In this document: positions 9,996-21,357 of the stretch, piece by piece
Position numbering within the stretch: the first letter of the stretch is position 1
Layout: every line of letters starts with the position of its first letter
NCBI GenBank assembly: GCA_036897625.1
Contig: JAYMTA010001039.1
Coordinates: forward strand, 1 to 22,236
Source: Pelargonium cotyledonis
Taxonomy: Eukaryota; Streptophyta; Magnoliopsida; Geraniales; Geraniaceae
Length of the DNA: 22,236 bases
Direction of reading: 5' to 3'
The notes under the pieces: model-generated
The model's input: only the letters and a program-made list of their open reading frames with translations
What the model was told of the DNA's origin: nothing
Database searches by the model: none
Made by a program: the position numbers and the translations under genes

Positions 9996-10250
9996 CTCTC
10001 TCCGTCCCAAAATGAGTGTTTTGTTTATATTTTTTTTTGTAAAAATTAAGAATTACAATATAATTTAGTGTGTTTTCAATATTACCCTACATTTCTCATC
10101 TACACTCTATGTGCGAATCTGCCCATGTGCATAAGTGATAAGGGTAATATTGGAAAAATAATAATATAATAGCTTAAAAATAGAAACATGACACTCATTT
10201 GGGAACAAAAAATTTAGACAAACAAGACACTAATTTTGGAACGGAGAGAG
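9996..10250 (+). mobile_element. Stowaway-type MITE 1
   Basis: A 255-bp element is flanked by TA on both sides (9994-9995, 10251-10252). The left end CTCTCTCCGTCCCAAAATGA and the reverse complement of the right end, CTCTCTCCGTTCCAAAATTA, differ at two of 20 bases. The TA target site, CTCCGTCCC-type inverted repeats, small size and AT-rich noncoding interior are the hallmarks of Stowaway (Tc1/Mariner-type) MITEs. It lies between the two PP2A-A copies. Confidence 0.85.
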
Positions 10251-10399
10251 TATTAAATATAAAAAAAAGAATAGTCGTTGTCAAAATTTTCCAATTACCT
10301 CTCTAGTACATGACTTGTCCATAATTCATAAAAACATGTGATTTTTTAACCGTTGTTATATTGTTTTCCTAATTTAGAGTATAAAAATGATAGTTAATA

Positions 10400-10572
10400 C
10401 TCTCTCCGTTTCAAAATAAGTGTCTTATTTGTCTAAATTTTTTGTCTCAAAATGAGTGTCATGAGGTGTAAATGAAAAAGTGAGGGTAATATTACAAACA
10501 TATTAAATTATCTTATAATTCTTAATTTTTACAAAAAAATAAAAAATAGATACTCATTTTGGACGGAGAAAG
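10400..10572 (-). mobile_element. Stowaway-type MITE 2
   Basis: A 173-bp element is flanked by TA (10398-10399, 10573-10574). The left end is CTCTCTCCGTTTCAAAATAA and the right end reads CTTTCTCCGTCCAAAATGAG on the other strand. Its left part (CTAAATTTTTTGTCTCAAAA and ATGAGTGTCAT) matches the reverse complement of the right part of MITE 1. It is therefore the same family, inverted relative to MITE 1 and internally shorter. It sits less than 300 bp upstream of the copy 2 leader exon. Confidence 0.85.
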
Positions 10573-10574
10573 TA

Positions 10575-10860
10575 GTATTTATTTCTAAGTAAAGTGTATA
10601 TCAATTACAATTTAAGAAGATCAATTAAGAGATAACAACTCATTTAAAATTATTTATATTCACTCAAATAAATTTGTGCGAGCGGAACATAGAAATTCAT
10701 AATTTTAAATGATATAAATTTATATCGGTCAAATAATATACATTATTCCATATATTTATTTATTTTTCCGGAAATTATAAAGTTGTTATTTTTAGCGGAG
10801 AGTTTTATCCTGATGCTCGGGCTTTCATAAATCTGTCACTATATCTCTGCATACGAAGCA
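10575..10860. promoter_or_regulatory. Probable promoter region of PP2A-A copy 2
   Basis: AT-rich DNA between MITE 2 and the copy 2 leader exon, which ends GATCG at 10882. No TGGGCC site II element is visible, unlike copy 1. Several TATA-like runs occur but none can be chosen. Transcription probably starts near 10830-10860, judged from similarity of the leader (GAAGCAGAAGCAGAAGG) to copy 1 (GTAGCAGAAGAAACCGG). Confidence 0.4.
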
Positions 10861-10882
10861 GAAGCAGAAGGCGTTTAGATCG

Positions 10883-11660
10883 GTGAGCTCCTCTCTCTCA
10901 GGAGATTTCAGTTTTTCGATCTTACTCTGCAAAAAATACAAATTTTTGAGCTAAGATTCATGTACTTTTATCGATTAATCGATTCAATTTTGAATCAGTA
11001 GCTTGTTTTCCGAGTTGAGGAAAATTTTAGGAAATAGATCTGTAGAATATAGATCTTCCGTGTTTGATTAGCTTCTCGGTAATGGAATTTGCTCAAACGA
11101 GCGAGGTAGTTGGATTAACCGCCAGTTGGGTGGAAGTTTCCGTTCTCGTTAAAATGAATGGTCGTTCTTTTGAATTGCTTGCTTTCCTTGATTTTATCGG
11201 CAACCAAACTGTGAGCGCCGTGGTTTTGGAATCTCGACTCGAAATCGTTTTGCTCGTAATTTGTTGCATCTGGATTGATTTTCTAGGTTTTGTCTAGATC
11301 TTGCTGCGTTAAGCTTGATCTGTTCATCTGTTGCACTTTTGTGATTAATGAAAAATGAAAAAGTTGTAGAAATGCAAATGAAGATAAAACTACGAGTTTT
11401 GTGATGGATTGCGGTTGTACGTGAAATTGTGCATTGTTATGCTCTTTGAGTTTGGATTATAATTATTGTAATTATGTATAAATACTGTAATGTTTATCTA
11501 TTTTATTCTATTTATAGAGTTCCTTATCATTTCTAAGATTATAAATGCATGTTATTATCATTTAATTATAAGAGAATATACTATACTAGTTCTCTTTTGT
11601 TATGTCTGAATATAAATTTTGTATGATTTACATGCTACAATGTCCTATGACTATTATCAG
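10883..11660 (+). other. 5'-UTR leader intron of PP2A-A copy 2
   Basis: The donor GATCG/GTGAGC and the acceptor ACTATTATCAG (ending 11660) bracket a 778-nt intron that ends seven bases before the ATG, exactly as in copy 1. A 77-codon open stretch inside it (11064-11297) matches noncoding leader-intron sequence of copy 1 and is not a gene. Confidence 0.7.
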
Positions 11661-11667
11661 CATTACT

Positions 11668-14600
11668 ATGGCCATGGTAGACGAACCACTTTATCCAATA
11701 GCTGTCCTGATAGATGAGCTTAAAAATGACGACATTCAGCTGCGTTTAATCTCAATTCGCCGATTATCGACTATTGCACGTGCCCTTGGTGAGGACAGAA
11801 CCAGAAAGGAGTTGATCCCATTTCTGAGCGAAAACAATGACGATGACGATGAGGTACTTCTTGCGATGGCAGAAGAGTTGGGAGTTTTTATTCCATATGT
11901 TGGAGGTGTGGACCATGCCCATGTTCTGCTCCCACCTCTGGAGACCCTTTGCACTGTTGAGGAAACCTGTGTCAGGGATAAAGCTGTGGAGTCATTGTGT
12001 AGAATTGGATCTCAGATGAGAGAGAGTGATTTGGTTGACTGGTTCATTCCTCTGGTGAAGGTTAGATTCTTGCTGTTTTATTAACTGTCTCATTGATATG
12101 TTGTCAAACTATCATAGAGGTAAATGGTCATTAATTTATTAAATTTTTTTCTGAAACATTTGATTAGCTTAACAAACTGGGCTGATGCTCATCAGAATAC
12201 ATAATTTAAGTGAATGAAAACTCCTTGTATATCTAGACTAATCATGTGGCTTTCCTAGATCTCTTTGCAGTATCTCTGTCTTGTAGTGAGTGTATATAGT
12301 GATAATCAGTGTCTATGTTATGATTTGTTTGTTGTGTTTATTTTTTCGAGCAATACTCATTTGATGTCATTCGTTGTTTCAGCGGTTGGCTGCTGGTGAA
12401 TGGTTTACAGCTCGAGTATCTGCGTGTGGGCTGTTTCACATTGCATACCCAAGTGCCCCAGAGATGTTGAAGACTGAGTTGCGGTCATTATACAGTCAAT
12501 TGTGTCAAGATGACATGCCCATGGTCAGGAGGTCCGCGGCTTCAAATCTGGGGAAATATGCAGCAACAGTTGAGTCTGCACATGTGAAAAATGACGTAAT
12601 GTCAATATTTGAGGATCTTACTCACGATGGTAATTGAAAATTTATCACTACTAGCTAAATATTCTTTTATCCATGATTCTGCAGTAGATAAGGGCAATCA
12701 TGTACGTTATGCTGCCCTTCAGTTTATATAAGGGCAATCCATGATTTTGAAGTAGAAATTATTGATTCCTTTCCTTAATGTTGTAAAATTGAATGGTGTG
12801 CATATTTGATGCTAAATAAAATGAATAGGGGACAAAATTGCAACTTCGTGCTAATAGCCATGTTTCTTAAATTCAATGCAAACCAGTAGATCATGCAAAG
12901 AGTTTTTGATAGCATTAGTGGTCCTTGAAAACATCTCATCAAATATGTGCTCTGTTGTAATAAAAAGAGACAGATTTTTTTAGTTTATTATTAAGTTCTA
13001 AGCTATTTTGAGTTTCTACGTAATGTTTACGGATCAATTAAAATTTCCATGCCAGATCAAGATTCTGTTCGATTATTGGCTGTTGAGGGTTGTGCAGCAC
13101 TCGGGAAGTTATTGGAGCCCCAAGATTGTGTTGCACATATTCTTCCTGTTATTGTTAACTTCTCTCAGGTACATCCATAGTTGATTTATAGTTTTGGATT
13201 CTGCATTTGGTGTTCATGCAATCTTTATTTTGTCCGCTCTATGCAGCATCATTTTATTGCAATATATTAATAATTAACTAGTGTCACACATATTGACAAA
13301 GTTTGTAAGTTTAAAGCTAGCATTTTCCCATGTTTTCAGAGGCCTTAGAAATATTCTTTATAATTTGTGCCGAGTTCTTTCTCATTATAGATTTGAGTGA
13401 CTGAATGACAACAATTGACATTCAATGTGTGGTCATTTGTATGCGCATGCTTATGCATTTCTCTGAATGGCTATGTTTCATCTTCATTTATTAAAAGACT
13501 TTACCCTAAAGGGCCTGTCTGAAGATTTGAGTGATGTAGAATGCATAAATGCATTTAGTTTAAATGAAAAAGTAAAGTAAGACACATGTTAATAGATAAG
13601 AGGGGAATGATTTAAGAATTTATCCAGTGCGAGATATCCTATTGATTTATGGTGTTATTTGGAGAATTTTATCGACATTTGGATCATGCAACAGTCTCAT
13701 AGAGTGTTTGTCGTATTTCTGGTGTGTGAAGAAATATTAACTACTTATACAAGCACTCTTGACCCAGTTCTAATATGCTGCTCCTGCGAGCTCTTATGAT
13801 TTCTTTGTTTCTGATAAGCAGGATAAGTCTTGGCGTGTGCGCTACATGGTTGCAAATCAGCTATATGAGCTTTGTGAAGCTGTTGGCCCTGAGCCTACTA
13901 GGTATATATATCATATTGAGCTGCCACGTTATCTCAATTCACCATGTTTTCCTCATTATCAGTGTTACAAATATAGAAACAGAAGCAATTTGCTTGAAAT
14001 GTCTCTGGTATCTCTTTTGACGATGATTCATGGTGATACTAGGACGGACTTGGTCCCTGCATATGTGAGGTTACTCCGAGATAATGAGGCTGAAGTACGT
14101 ATAGCAGCTTCTGGCAAAGTAACTAAGTTTTGCCGGATTTTAAATCCAGAACTTGCAATTCAGCATATTCTTCCCTGCGTGAAGGTATGCATAGCATATT
14201 TGTAAAAAGTTGTTCACTTGAGGAACTTCCTCTGAATCTTATATGATATTATCTTATGTCTGCAACAACATTTTGCAGGAATTGTCATCAGATTCTTCAC
14301 AGCATGTTCGCTCTGCTTTGGCTTCAGTCATAATGGGGATGGCTCCAATCTTGGGAAAGGTACGAATGACTTTCTGTATGTTGTGCAGCATTTTGTATTA
14401 AGAATTTTTCTTTTCACAGCTTAAGTTTTTAAACTGGTCACGGACTCACGGGTGCCTGTTAGTATTTGGTTCATTATTTCATTATCATCAGTAAGATTTT
14501 ATGTGAAAAAACAATTAGCCAGAACAACGTTGTTATCTATTTATTATGCCAGGGAGACAATTTTCAACTGTGAGCTGTATGGATTACTGGTTCCAAACAT

Positions 14601-16957
14601 TAGGGAAAAACATAGCGGAATAGTAAAACAAATAATTATTTTTACTGAGGTGTATATTAATTATGAAATAACACTGAGCTTTCTTGATTACTGTTCAGTG
14701 TTTTTCATACACTGTCTTGTGGACCTGGCCAGCATGTTGTGCTCTTCATTGGAATTTTCTATAAATTAGCTGTTGAATCTGTAGAATCTTGCTTACACAC
14801 ACATAAAAAAGAATTTTGTTGGTTGCATCAGTCTCATAAACCTCATTTGTATGGTTACTGCAGGATGCAACAATTGAGCAGCTTCTTCCAATCTTTCTTT
14901 CCCTTTTGAAGGACGAGTTTCCTGATGTGCGCCTGAATATCATTAGCAAGCTTGATCAAGTGAATCAGGTTTTCAAAATTACAAGTTCAGCTCACCCTGT
15001 TCTCTTTATACATTTACCCTTACAACTGTTATCCAATCTGTGAAGCATTATGGTTATTAGGACATATACAGAATTGTGATAAAATCTTAGGTGCTGTTTG
15101 CAAAATCTGAAATTTTCTAGTGTGTCTTGAGGGAGAAAACTAACTTCGGTCAGGTTTCTCCACTTGAAGCACTGTTTTTTTTTCTTTTCTTTTCTTTCTT
15201 TTCATCAATTTGGTTGAACTATGGTCATCCTCATTTGTCTTTCAAATCATATTGAAATAAGCTATTCTTGTAGGTAATTGGAATCGATCTATTGTCTCAA
15301 TCCTTGTTGCCAGCCATTGTTGAACTTGCTGAGGATAGACACTGGAGGGTTCGGCTTGCGATAATAGAGTACATACCTCTCCTGGCAAGTCAGTTAGGTG
15401 TAGGGTTCTTCGATGATAAGCTTGGAGCTCTTTGCATGCAGTGGTTACAGGACAAGGTTTGTGCTACTTTATCTTGCATTTGGAGATCGTGAATGTATTG
15501 TACTTGTGTGTGACAAATTTTGCTAAAGAAATCAAACTTCACTGTTCATGATCAAATTGGATGCTTACATAGTAATATGCCTCGTCAGCCATTCTAACAA
15601 GCCTGAGGAGTCCAATGTTTCATGTGGCATGTGGACGTCATTTTCAGATATATCTGATGAATTTCTAGTGCAAATTATAAGAACAAATTTATTTTGCTAC
15701 TTCACTATTTCCTTCAATTTCCTTTTGCCTATCATTTGGTTTAACATATATTTACATAGTTCGCACAGAATCAGCTCTATCCTGAAACATGATTGGATCT
15801 TGTTTCGGAATTGACCAACTATGATTTTTGATACCGATTTCAGGTTTATTCAATTCGTGATGCTGCCGCCAACAATTTAAAACGCCTCGCTGAAGAATTT
15901 GGTCCAGATTGGGCAATGCAGCATATAATCCCACAGGTTTAACAATTTTATATTTTCTATTAGATAATTTGTATACGCCTGGGCTCTACCTTTTTCTTAA
16001 GAAGTAGATTAGAGTTGGCAATTAAGGCTTTTGGTTGAAAACGCCTAACCCTAACCCCACTCGCAAACGGTTTCTGTTTTGTTCTTTCATTTTTCCCTGA
16101 AGCAATGAAGTTTTCATTTGAGCAGGTATTAGATATGGCTACCAACCCTCACTATTTATATCGAATGACTATTATTCGGGCAATCTCTCTCCTAGCTCCA
16201 GTCATGGGCCCAGAGATAACATGCTCGAAGTTACTTCCAGTGATCGTCACTGCATCAAAGGACAGGTACCTGGATTCTTTGTCCGTGTTAGTCATTAATA
16301 TAACTTCAGAGACGTAATCTAGAGTACTATATAATTAGGTTTACGCTAAACAAGTTTTCCGAATTTATACCATTTGCAGAGTACCCAATATCAAGTTCAA
16401 TGTCGCAAAGGTGCTTCAGTCCCTCATTCCTATTGTAGACCAATCTGTGAGTAACTTATCTCTTCCCTTTCTTACTTGTTTCTGGTGGTTAGTTTGGTTT
16501 GGTTCAGTTCTCTCCGGATATTTCAAATTTTGATTTTGAACACTTTAAGAATGTTGAAAGTCAGGTAATATAATCAAACAGGTCTAACAAGGCCTCTTTT
16601 CATTGCCCTCGTGCACTCTTAAATTTTCAACTCATACCCCTAAATTGAAGGAAAAACTTGGATTTTTGTGGGATGAATCAGGAAAAAGCGAGAGAAATTA
16701 ATTACAAATAAATATGGAGATTTACGATATGAATCTCCTTTCAACAACCATTCTTGTTCCTGATTAGAAATATACTTTTGCATTCATTTTCGTTTTCAAA
16801 TCTATACGCCCATATGTGGTCTGAAAGAACTGTTGCAATTCAGGTGGTCGAGAAGACAATCCGTCCCAGTTTGGTTGATCTCAGTGAAGACCCGGACGTT
16901 GACGTCCGCTTCTTTGCTCAACAAGCACTTCAGGCTATCAACACAATGTCTAGCTAG
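11668..16957 (+). CDS. PP2AA: PP2A 65 kDa regulatory (scaffold) subunit A, copy 2
   Basis: Second, tandem copy of the HEAT-repeat scaffold gene. Coding exons: 11668-12060, 12383-12629, 13056-13168, 13822-13901, 14043-14184, 14279-14359, 14864-14968, 15274-15456, 15844-15936, 16126-16265, 16380-16446, 16844-16957. They join to 585 codons plus TAG; all introns are GT-AG. Exon lengths and phases equal those of copy 1 except the last exon, six bases shorter. The start [11 protein letters not shown] is the form found in Arabidopsis RCN1. About 37 residues differ from copy 1. Residues that look ancestral are kept at Pro244 and Arg497, but Ile28 replaces an Asn conserved in plant and animal subunits (QLRLNSI). 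Copy 2 looks slightly closer to the family consensus in the C-terminal repeats that bind the catalytic subunit. It should form PP2A holoenzymes as copy 1 does. Confidence 0.95.
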
Positions 16958-17388
16958 GCACAACACGGTTCATTCCAAAACCGTATGTTTTGGACTGAAG
17001 ATCACTTGCTCGAAAGGTGCGAATTGCATCTCTATGTCAGATTAGCTCTCTCATTAGAGCAGTGTATTGTTTTTTGTGTGACTAACGTATGGGTCAATTT
17101 CTCTGCCATGAAACAAGCATGCTATTATTGTATTTGAGAAGCTGTCTGACACTTTTTTCTTGGGTTTTGTTTGTTCATTGTTGTCCTGTTTTTGTTATAA
17201 GCATGAAAATACGTAGTTCGAGAATTGTTTTTGCTTCATGCTTGCTTCCAAGAGATAGTGGCTTAAATTTTCATTTGGCTTTCTTGTTTACTTGTCCATA
17301 AAATAGTAGATATTAGTGTGAGAGAGGATATAACTAGAAACACAATATTTCCAAATTCAGTTTGGTTCTACTAGGAAAATGTTTAATT
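16958..17388. other. 3' UTR of copy 2 and flank
   Basis: Sequence after the TAG stop shows patchy similarity to the 3' flank of copy 1, up to a stretch reading GTAGTTCGAGAATTGTTTTT (17213-17232), comparable with TAGTTTGAAAATTGTTCCTT in copy 1. No convincing poly(A) signal or second gene is seen. Confidence 0.5.
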
Positions 17389-17560
17389 TTGATACTCCAA
17401 CTATTTAATTTGTTTTGAACAGACACCCAATTTGATTTTTGTTCTAATTTGGTCCCCTGACTAAGCTATTTTTGCTTTGAATTAGTCCAATCCATAATAT
17501 GCCATCACATTAGGTTGATGTGGCGTTTGAGTTGGCAAAACTTTATGAATGAAACCAATT
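17389..17560. repeat. Probable dispersed-repeat fragment
   Basis: The phrases TTTGATACTCCAACTATTTA, GACACCCAATTTGATTTTTG and TTCTAATTTGGTCCCCTGAC, followed by a TGATGTGGC core, have the look of common degenerate plant repeats of unknown class. No terminal repeats or target duplication were identified. This rests on recognition of sequence style only. Confidence 0.3.
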
Positions 17561-17871
17561 TGGTTTCAACCTTAAATTCAGAAAAAACCTAAATGAGAAT
17601 GGAATCAATTTCAGTGGTGACTCACCTTTTAAAATTTCTGGATATGGTAACTATACTGTAAAATTTGAAAATATTTTGATTCTCATTGTCTACAATAGCC
17701 AGTAATGAGAAAACAAAAGGAACAAATAAAAAATATTTGTCCAATTTTTTAAATTTAAATGAATGATATTCCAAATTCTTATGAACTTTGGGAGGTTGAG
17801 TAGTTATCCATTTTATTTTTAAATATCACGTAAAAATTAAAGAAATGGAGAATGTTAAAAACTTGTTTTCT

Positions 17872-18095
17872 ACTAAAAGTAGTGGCACAGTTGGGAACAC
17901 AGACCCCGTGAATGGGAAAAGCATTTGCGTTCGATTCCTGCTCAACACACTCATAGGGAGAGGTGAAGGCTTTAACAGTGAACAAACCTCGAATAGTGAT
18001 TAGTCTGGGTGTGGTAAAACGGCTTAAAGATGCCAACCGCCAATAAGCGGGCCCTCTCAGGAACCCCATGGTATAAACCGAAAAAAAAAAAAAAA
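17872..18095 (+). mobile_element. tRNA-derived SINE with poly(A) tail
   Basis: About 224 bp, flanked by a perfect 15-bp target-site duplication AAAAACTTGTTTTCT (17857-17871 and 18096-18110). Near the 5' end lie RNA polymerase III promoter boxes: an A-box-like TGGCACAGTTGG (17883-17894) and a B box GTTCGATTCC (17929-17938), 34 bases apart, as in tRNA-derived elements. The element ends in an uninterrupted A-run (18081-18100, partly shared with the duplication). It has no coding capacity and would depend on LINE proteins for movement. The intact tail and identical duplications suggest a recent insertion. Confidence 0.88.
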
Positions 18096-18297
18096 AAAAA
18101 CTTGTTTTCTTAACCAAATAGAACTAGAACATCATTTCCCCATAAACAAAAAGAACTTCATTTTATTTGAGAACTGAAAATCCACATCAGACCACAATCA
18201 TAAATAAACAATCAAAACTCAAAAACAAATATTTTATTTTTCTTAGCTATGAATAGAAATAAAACTGAAATAGTTTCAGCAGTTTTGGTTAGGTCTT

Positions 18298-18303
18298 TTT
18301 ATT
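18298..18303 (-). terminator. Poly(A) signal AATAAA of the PLAC8-family gene
   Basis: AATAAA on the minus strand begins 26 nt after the TGA stop of the PLAC8-family gene. The spacing is short but plausible for a plant near-upstream element. Confidence 0.45.
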
Positions 18304-18328
18304 CAAAATACGAGCAGCCAGTGGATGA

Positions 18329-20703
18329 TCATCTCATGGTTTGATTGCTGGGTGGTATCATTGTAATATTTTGTTGACTTTGATAGTTGTTTATATTCCC
18401 TTGATATCCTGCTCATAAATTAACAACAAAACAAATTGTCATTAAACTGTTATTAATTTACTATAAATTGTAGATTAATTATGTGCGTAAAATTTAAAAT
18501 TAAGTTTGTGATGGCCCCTCAAGAGTTCCAAACTTAGTTTAGCCCCCACCATAATTGCAACATTGTCATCACATAATTAAGAGTCAAGAAAACACTCTTT
18601 AAAAAGTGAAATATGAGTAAGATTGGATGCCAAAGACGATTTTTACATGTGAACTTTCGTTTATCTGACTACTAATTTTTTGTGCTTCTAATTTTTGTTT
18701 CGAATATGTGAAATAGACAGGGATATCAAGGACAAAATGAATGTTTTCTAAAGAAAATAAAATGATAAACCACGTGTACACACATGATAAGAAGAAGAAA
18801 AAATATCACGAGAAATACCTCGTAATGCATGCCACAGGCCGAGCTAAAAAAAACAAATGTTTGTCGGGATACTTTTAGTTAGATCAAACATATCTCTTCA
18901 CTTAAAGTTTGTGGGATAAGTTTGGATACACAAAATATATAAATTAGAACTCTCGAGATTTTTAAGTTTGGGTTGTGTCAGGCCGCGACCCATATTTTCA
19001 AACACATCATAGGTTGACATCTTTTCATAATTGTATGATTGAGTTTCAATTTATAAAATACTTTCATATTATATATATAATTTGCTAAACTAAATAAATA
19101 CCAATAGATGGGTCAATTCCACGGTTGGTGAGCTCTCTGTATTCTTGACAAATTGCACAGAGTTCAAATATGGAGTGCACAATCCAATCCGACGCCGGAG
19201 CTTCCACCAATCCAAAACGCTGCCTCAACTTTTTCCGGTACACTCGTGAAACTATACATGGAGCGACTGCGTAAATGATCGCACTTGTGGTACAAGCTGC
19301 AAAATATTCAAACAAATTTATTCATAAATTTTTATTAGATCTGATTCAAAATTCGTTCGAAGTCAAATTAACTAATCTAAACTCAAAATACAATAATTAA
19401 TATTAATAACAACATATACTTACTAGTGTGACCATTATCAAGAACATCGGCAATCTGCCCAAAAGTTATGCATGGGAATAGAGCTGTGATCATAGCTGCA
19501 AATTATGAAACAAACAATCCCATGAAAACATAGATATGATCACACAATTGACGAACATAAGATCATTTCTGTTTGTAAAATTATTATTTTGTTCTCCATA
19601 TCATTTAATAATTTATAGTGTTAACAGTTGATTAACTTAACACACATTCAAACAAGTGAAGAAATATTGGGTGCATAATAATAATAAATCATTATCTTAG
19701 TTCTATGAGATTTATTTGTGGAATTGTTGCAACTAAAATTTAAAATGTTCATGGGGTAAACATGAAGTTTAGTTTTATCAAATATACAAGAACGAAAACA
19801 CGAAATAAAGAAACTAGCCCAAAAGCAAGCTAGGGTTACAACACCAATCATACATAGAGAAAGAGATTGATGTCGGGTCAAACATGCACGGAGGAGGGAG
19901 TAACAAAAAAAAATCATTTTTACCCATGAGAATTTAAATTTCATGTTGTTCTTGTATACTTTTATTCGTTTTTTCGGGCTATTTAATAAAAGTATTGGAT
20001 GTGTATTTATTTTCTAAATGATCTTAGATACCCCACATTTACATATGTATTTTCGAAAGACAAGGATATAGTCAACTAAAAAACGTGCAATGTATTAGAT
20101 AATTACGTGAAGTTTTCTCTTATAAGTTTCAGTACTATGAACCCACAAGAATATTGATAAATAAATATAAAATAAAAAAACAATTTGTAGCATTTGCACA
20201 AAACAAAACAAAAAAAGTATGTTACCATTGTTGGGATCATCCATGCAATCAAAGAGGCCTGTGGTCCAAGGCATCACCATAGCCATTTTGTCACTACTAT
20301 TATTGTTGAGTACTACTTGTTGTGGCTGTGGAGAAGAAGCTACTTGCAAGGGTACTCCAATGGCAGCAGCATTTTGGTGCAACATTAATGGTTGGGGTTG
20401 AGACTTATTCTTTGCATTTCCATAATTACCATTTTGTTGCTGTTGTGGAAAAGCTATGGGATTGGGAGCAATGTTGTTTTGTTGGTAATATTGTGGTAAA
20501 GGGCTTGCAATAACATTACATGCTTCTTGTTGTTGAATATTATTGGTGGTTCCTTTGGGAGGGTAGAGACTTTCCGGCGGTGGCGCGGACGGTAGAGGGT
20601 AATTTTGGAAATTGTGGGGTGGTTGGTTGTGGTTGTGGTGTTGCAGTGGAGGGTAGTGGTGAGGAGAATTAGGAGCTCCACCAGGTGCTAGGGCTCTTCC
20701 CAT
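18329..20703 (-). CDS. PLAC8-domain (cell number regulator / plant cadmium resistance-type) protein
   Basis: Four exons on the minus strand, all GT-AG: 20703-20226, 19495-19424, 19296-19102, 18408-18329; they join to 274 codons plus TGA. Residues 1-140 are low complexity, rich in Pro, Gln, Asn and His (starting MGRALAPGGAPN). The PLAC8 domain runs from about 145 to 250: WTTGLFDCMDDPNN, PCITFGQIADVLDNGHT, a hydrophobic stretch (189-202) and CQEYRELTNRGIDPSIG; the protein ends PPSNQTMR. The family comprises small membrane proteins linked to heavy-metal or calcium transport and to organ size. Oddly, the CCxxxxCPC motif reads AMxxxxFPC (160-168), and cysteines usual around 219-229 are Asp, Trp, Ser, Phe and Leu. 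The hydrophobic region is also short, so metal transport cannot be assumed. The ATG is the first in a long open exon, about 55 nt after a TATA box. Confidence 0.88.
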
Positions 20704-20756
20704 TTTCTTTTTTCTCTTCCTATTTCTCTAACTTTAATTTTGTTTCTGTGTTTTGC

Positions 20757-20763
20757 TTATATA
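20757..20763 (-). promoter_or_regulatory. TATA box of the PLAC8-family gene
   Basis: TATATAA on the minus strand, 54 bases upstream of the ATG at 20703. With initiation about 30 bases downstream, the 5' UTR would be only about 25 nt, in the purine-rich stretch before the ATG. Confidence 0.6.
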
Positions 20764-21357
20764 CAAGAAGCTACCAAATTGATCCTTTTGTATAGGGTAG
20801 ATATTTCATGTCATTCAGTTGACTTATTTAGCTCAATCTACATAAAGTCGGTCTAACCTAAAAATAAAATGAATATGATCCGTTTTAATTGATCTGTTTA
20901 TTAATTTAATTAAATCTCAACTTATTAAAGTTCTTCTAAAATTTCATCCAAGTCGAATTCTAATTAATTGACGATATTCAGTTTATGTACAATTTTTTTT
21001 TTTTTTTTAACTTGGTTGTTCATTTGTTATTGTCTTTTTTTATATTCATTTCACTCTCTATTTCCATACTTCATTGAACTTTGAAACTTGAAAGCAAATT
21101 CATGAGTCGGTGTACTCATGAAAAGTCCTCTTCCTTCCTAAGGGCATTTTGACTTTAGAGTATGTATTTGAAACCACTAACAACAAACCAATATCCTAAA
21201 TTATAATCATGCCAAGTTGGGCTATTTATTAAACCCATATGGTTATTTTTGTTCTAAATTGGATTTGCTTAACATGCATGATCTTGAGAACAAACTAATT
21301 AAAAATTCAGTGCAAATCATAACCCTAAATGATGTTCAAAGAACTGATCACTACAGC
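20764..21357. other. AT-rich intergenic DNA
   Basis: Upstream flank of the PLAC8-family gene. It contains a T-run around 20992-21009 and no recognisable gene or element. Confidence 0.5.

Noticed and set aside
17872-18095. A true tRNA gene, suggested by the A and B boxes
   Set aside because: No acceptor stem or full cloverleaf can be formed; the poly(A) tail and flanking duplications fit a SINE.
17779-18117. 112-codon open frame on the minus strand
   Set aside because: It is largely the antisense of the SINE, with the A-tail read as poly-Phe, and resembles no known protein.
19648-19944. 98-codon minus-strand open frame between exons 1 and 2 of the PLAC8 gene
   Set aside because: It lies entirely within intron 1, is bounded by good splice sites outside it and has no family similarity.
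20194-20513. Plus-strand open frames opposite the first exon of the PLAC8 gene
   Set aside because: They are antisense shadows of the Gln/Asn/Pro-rich exon, whose biased composition keeps other frames open.
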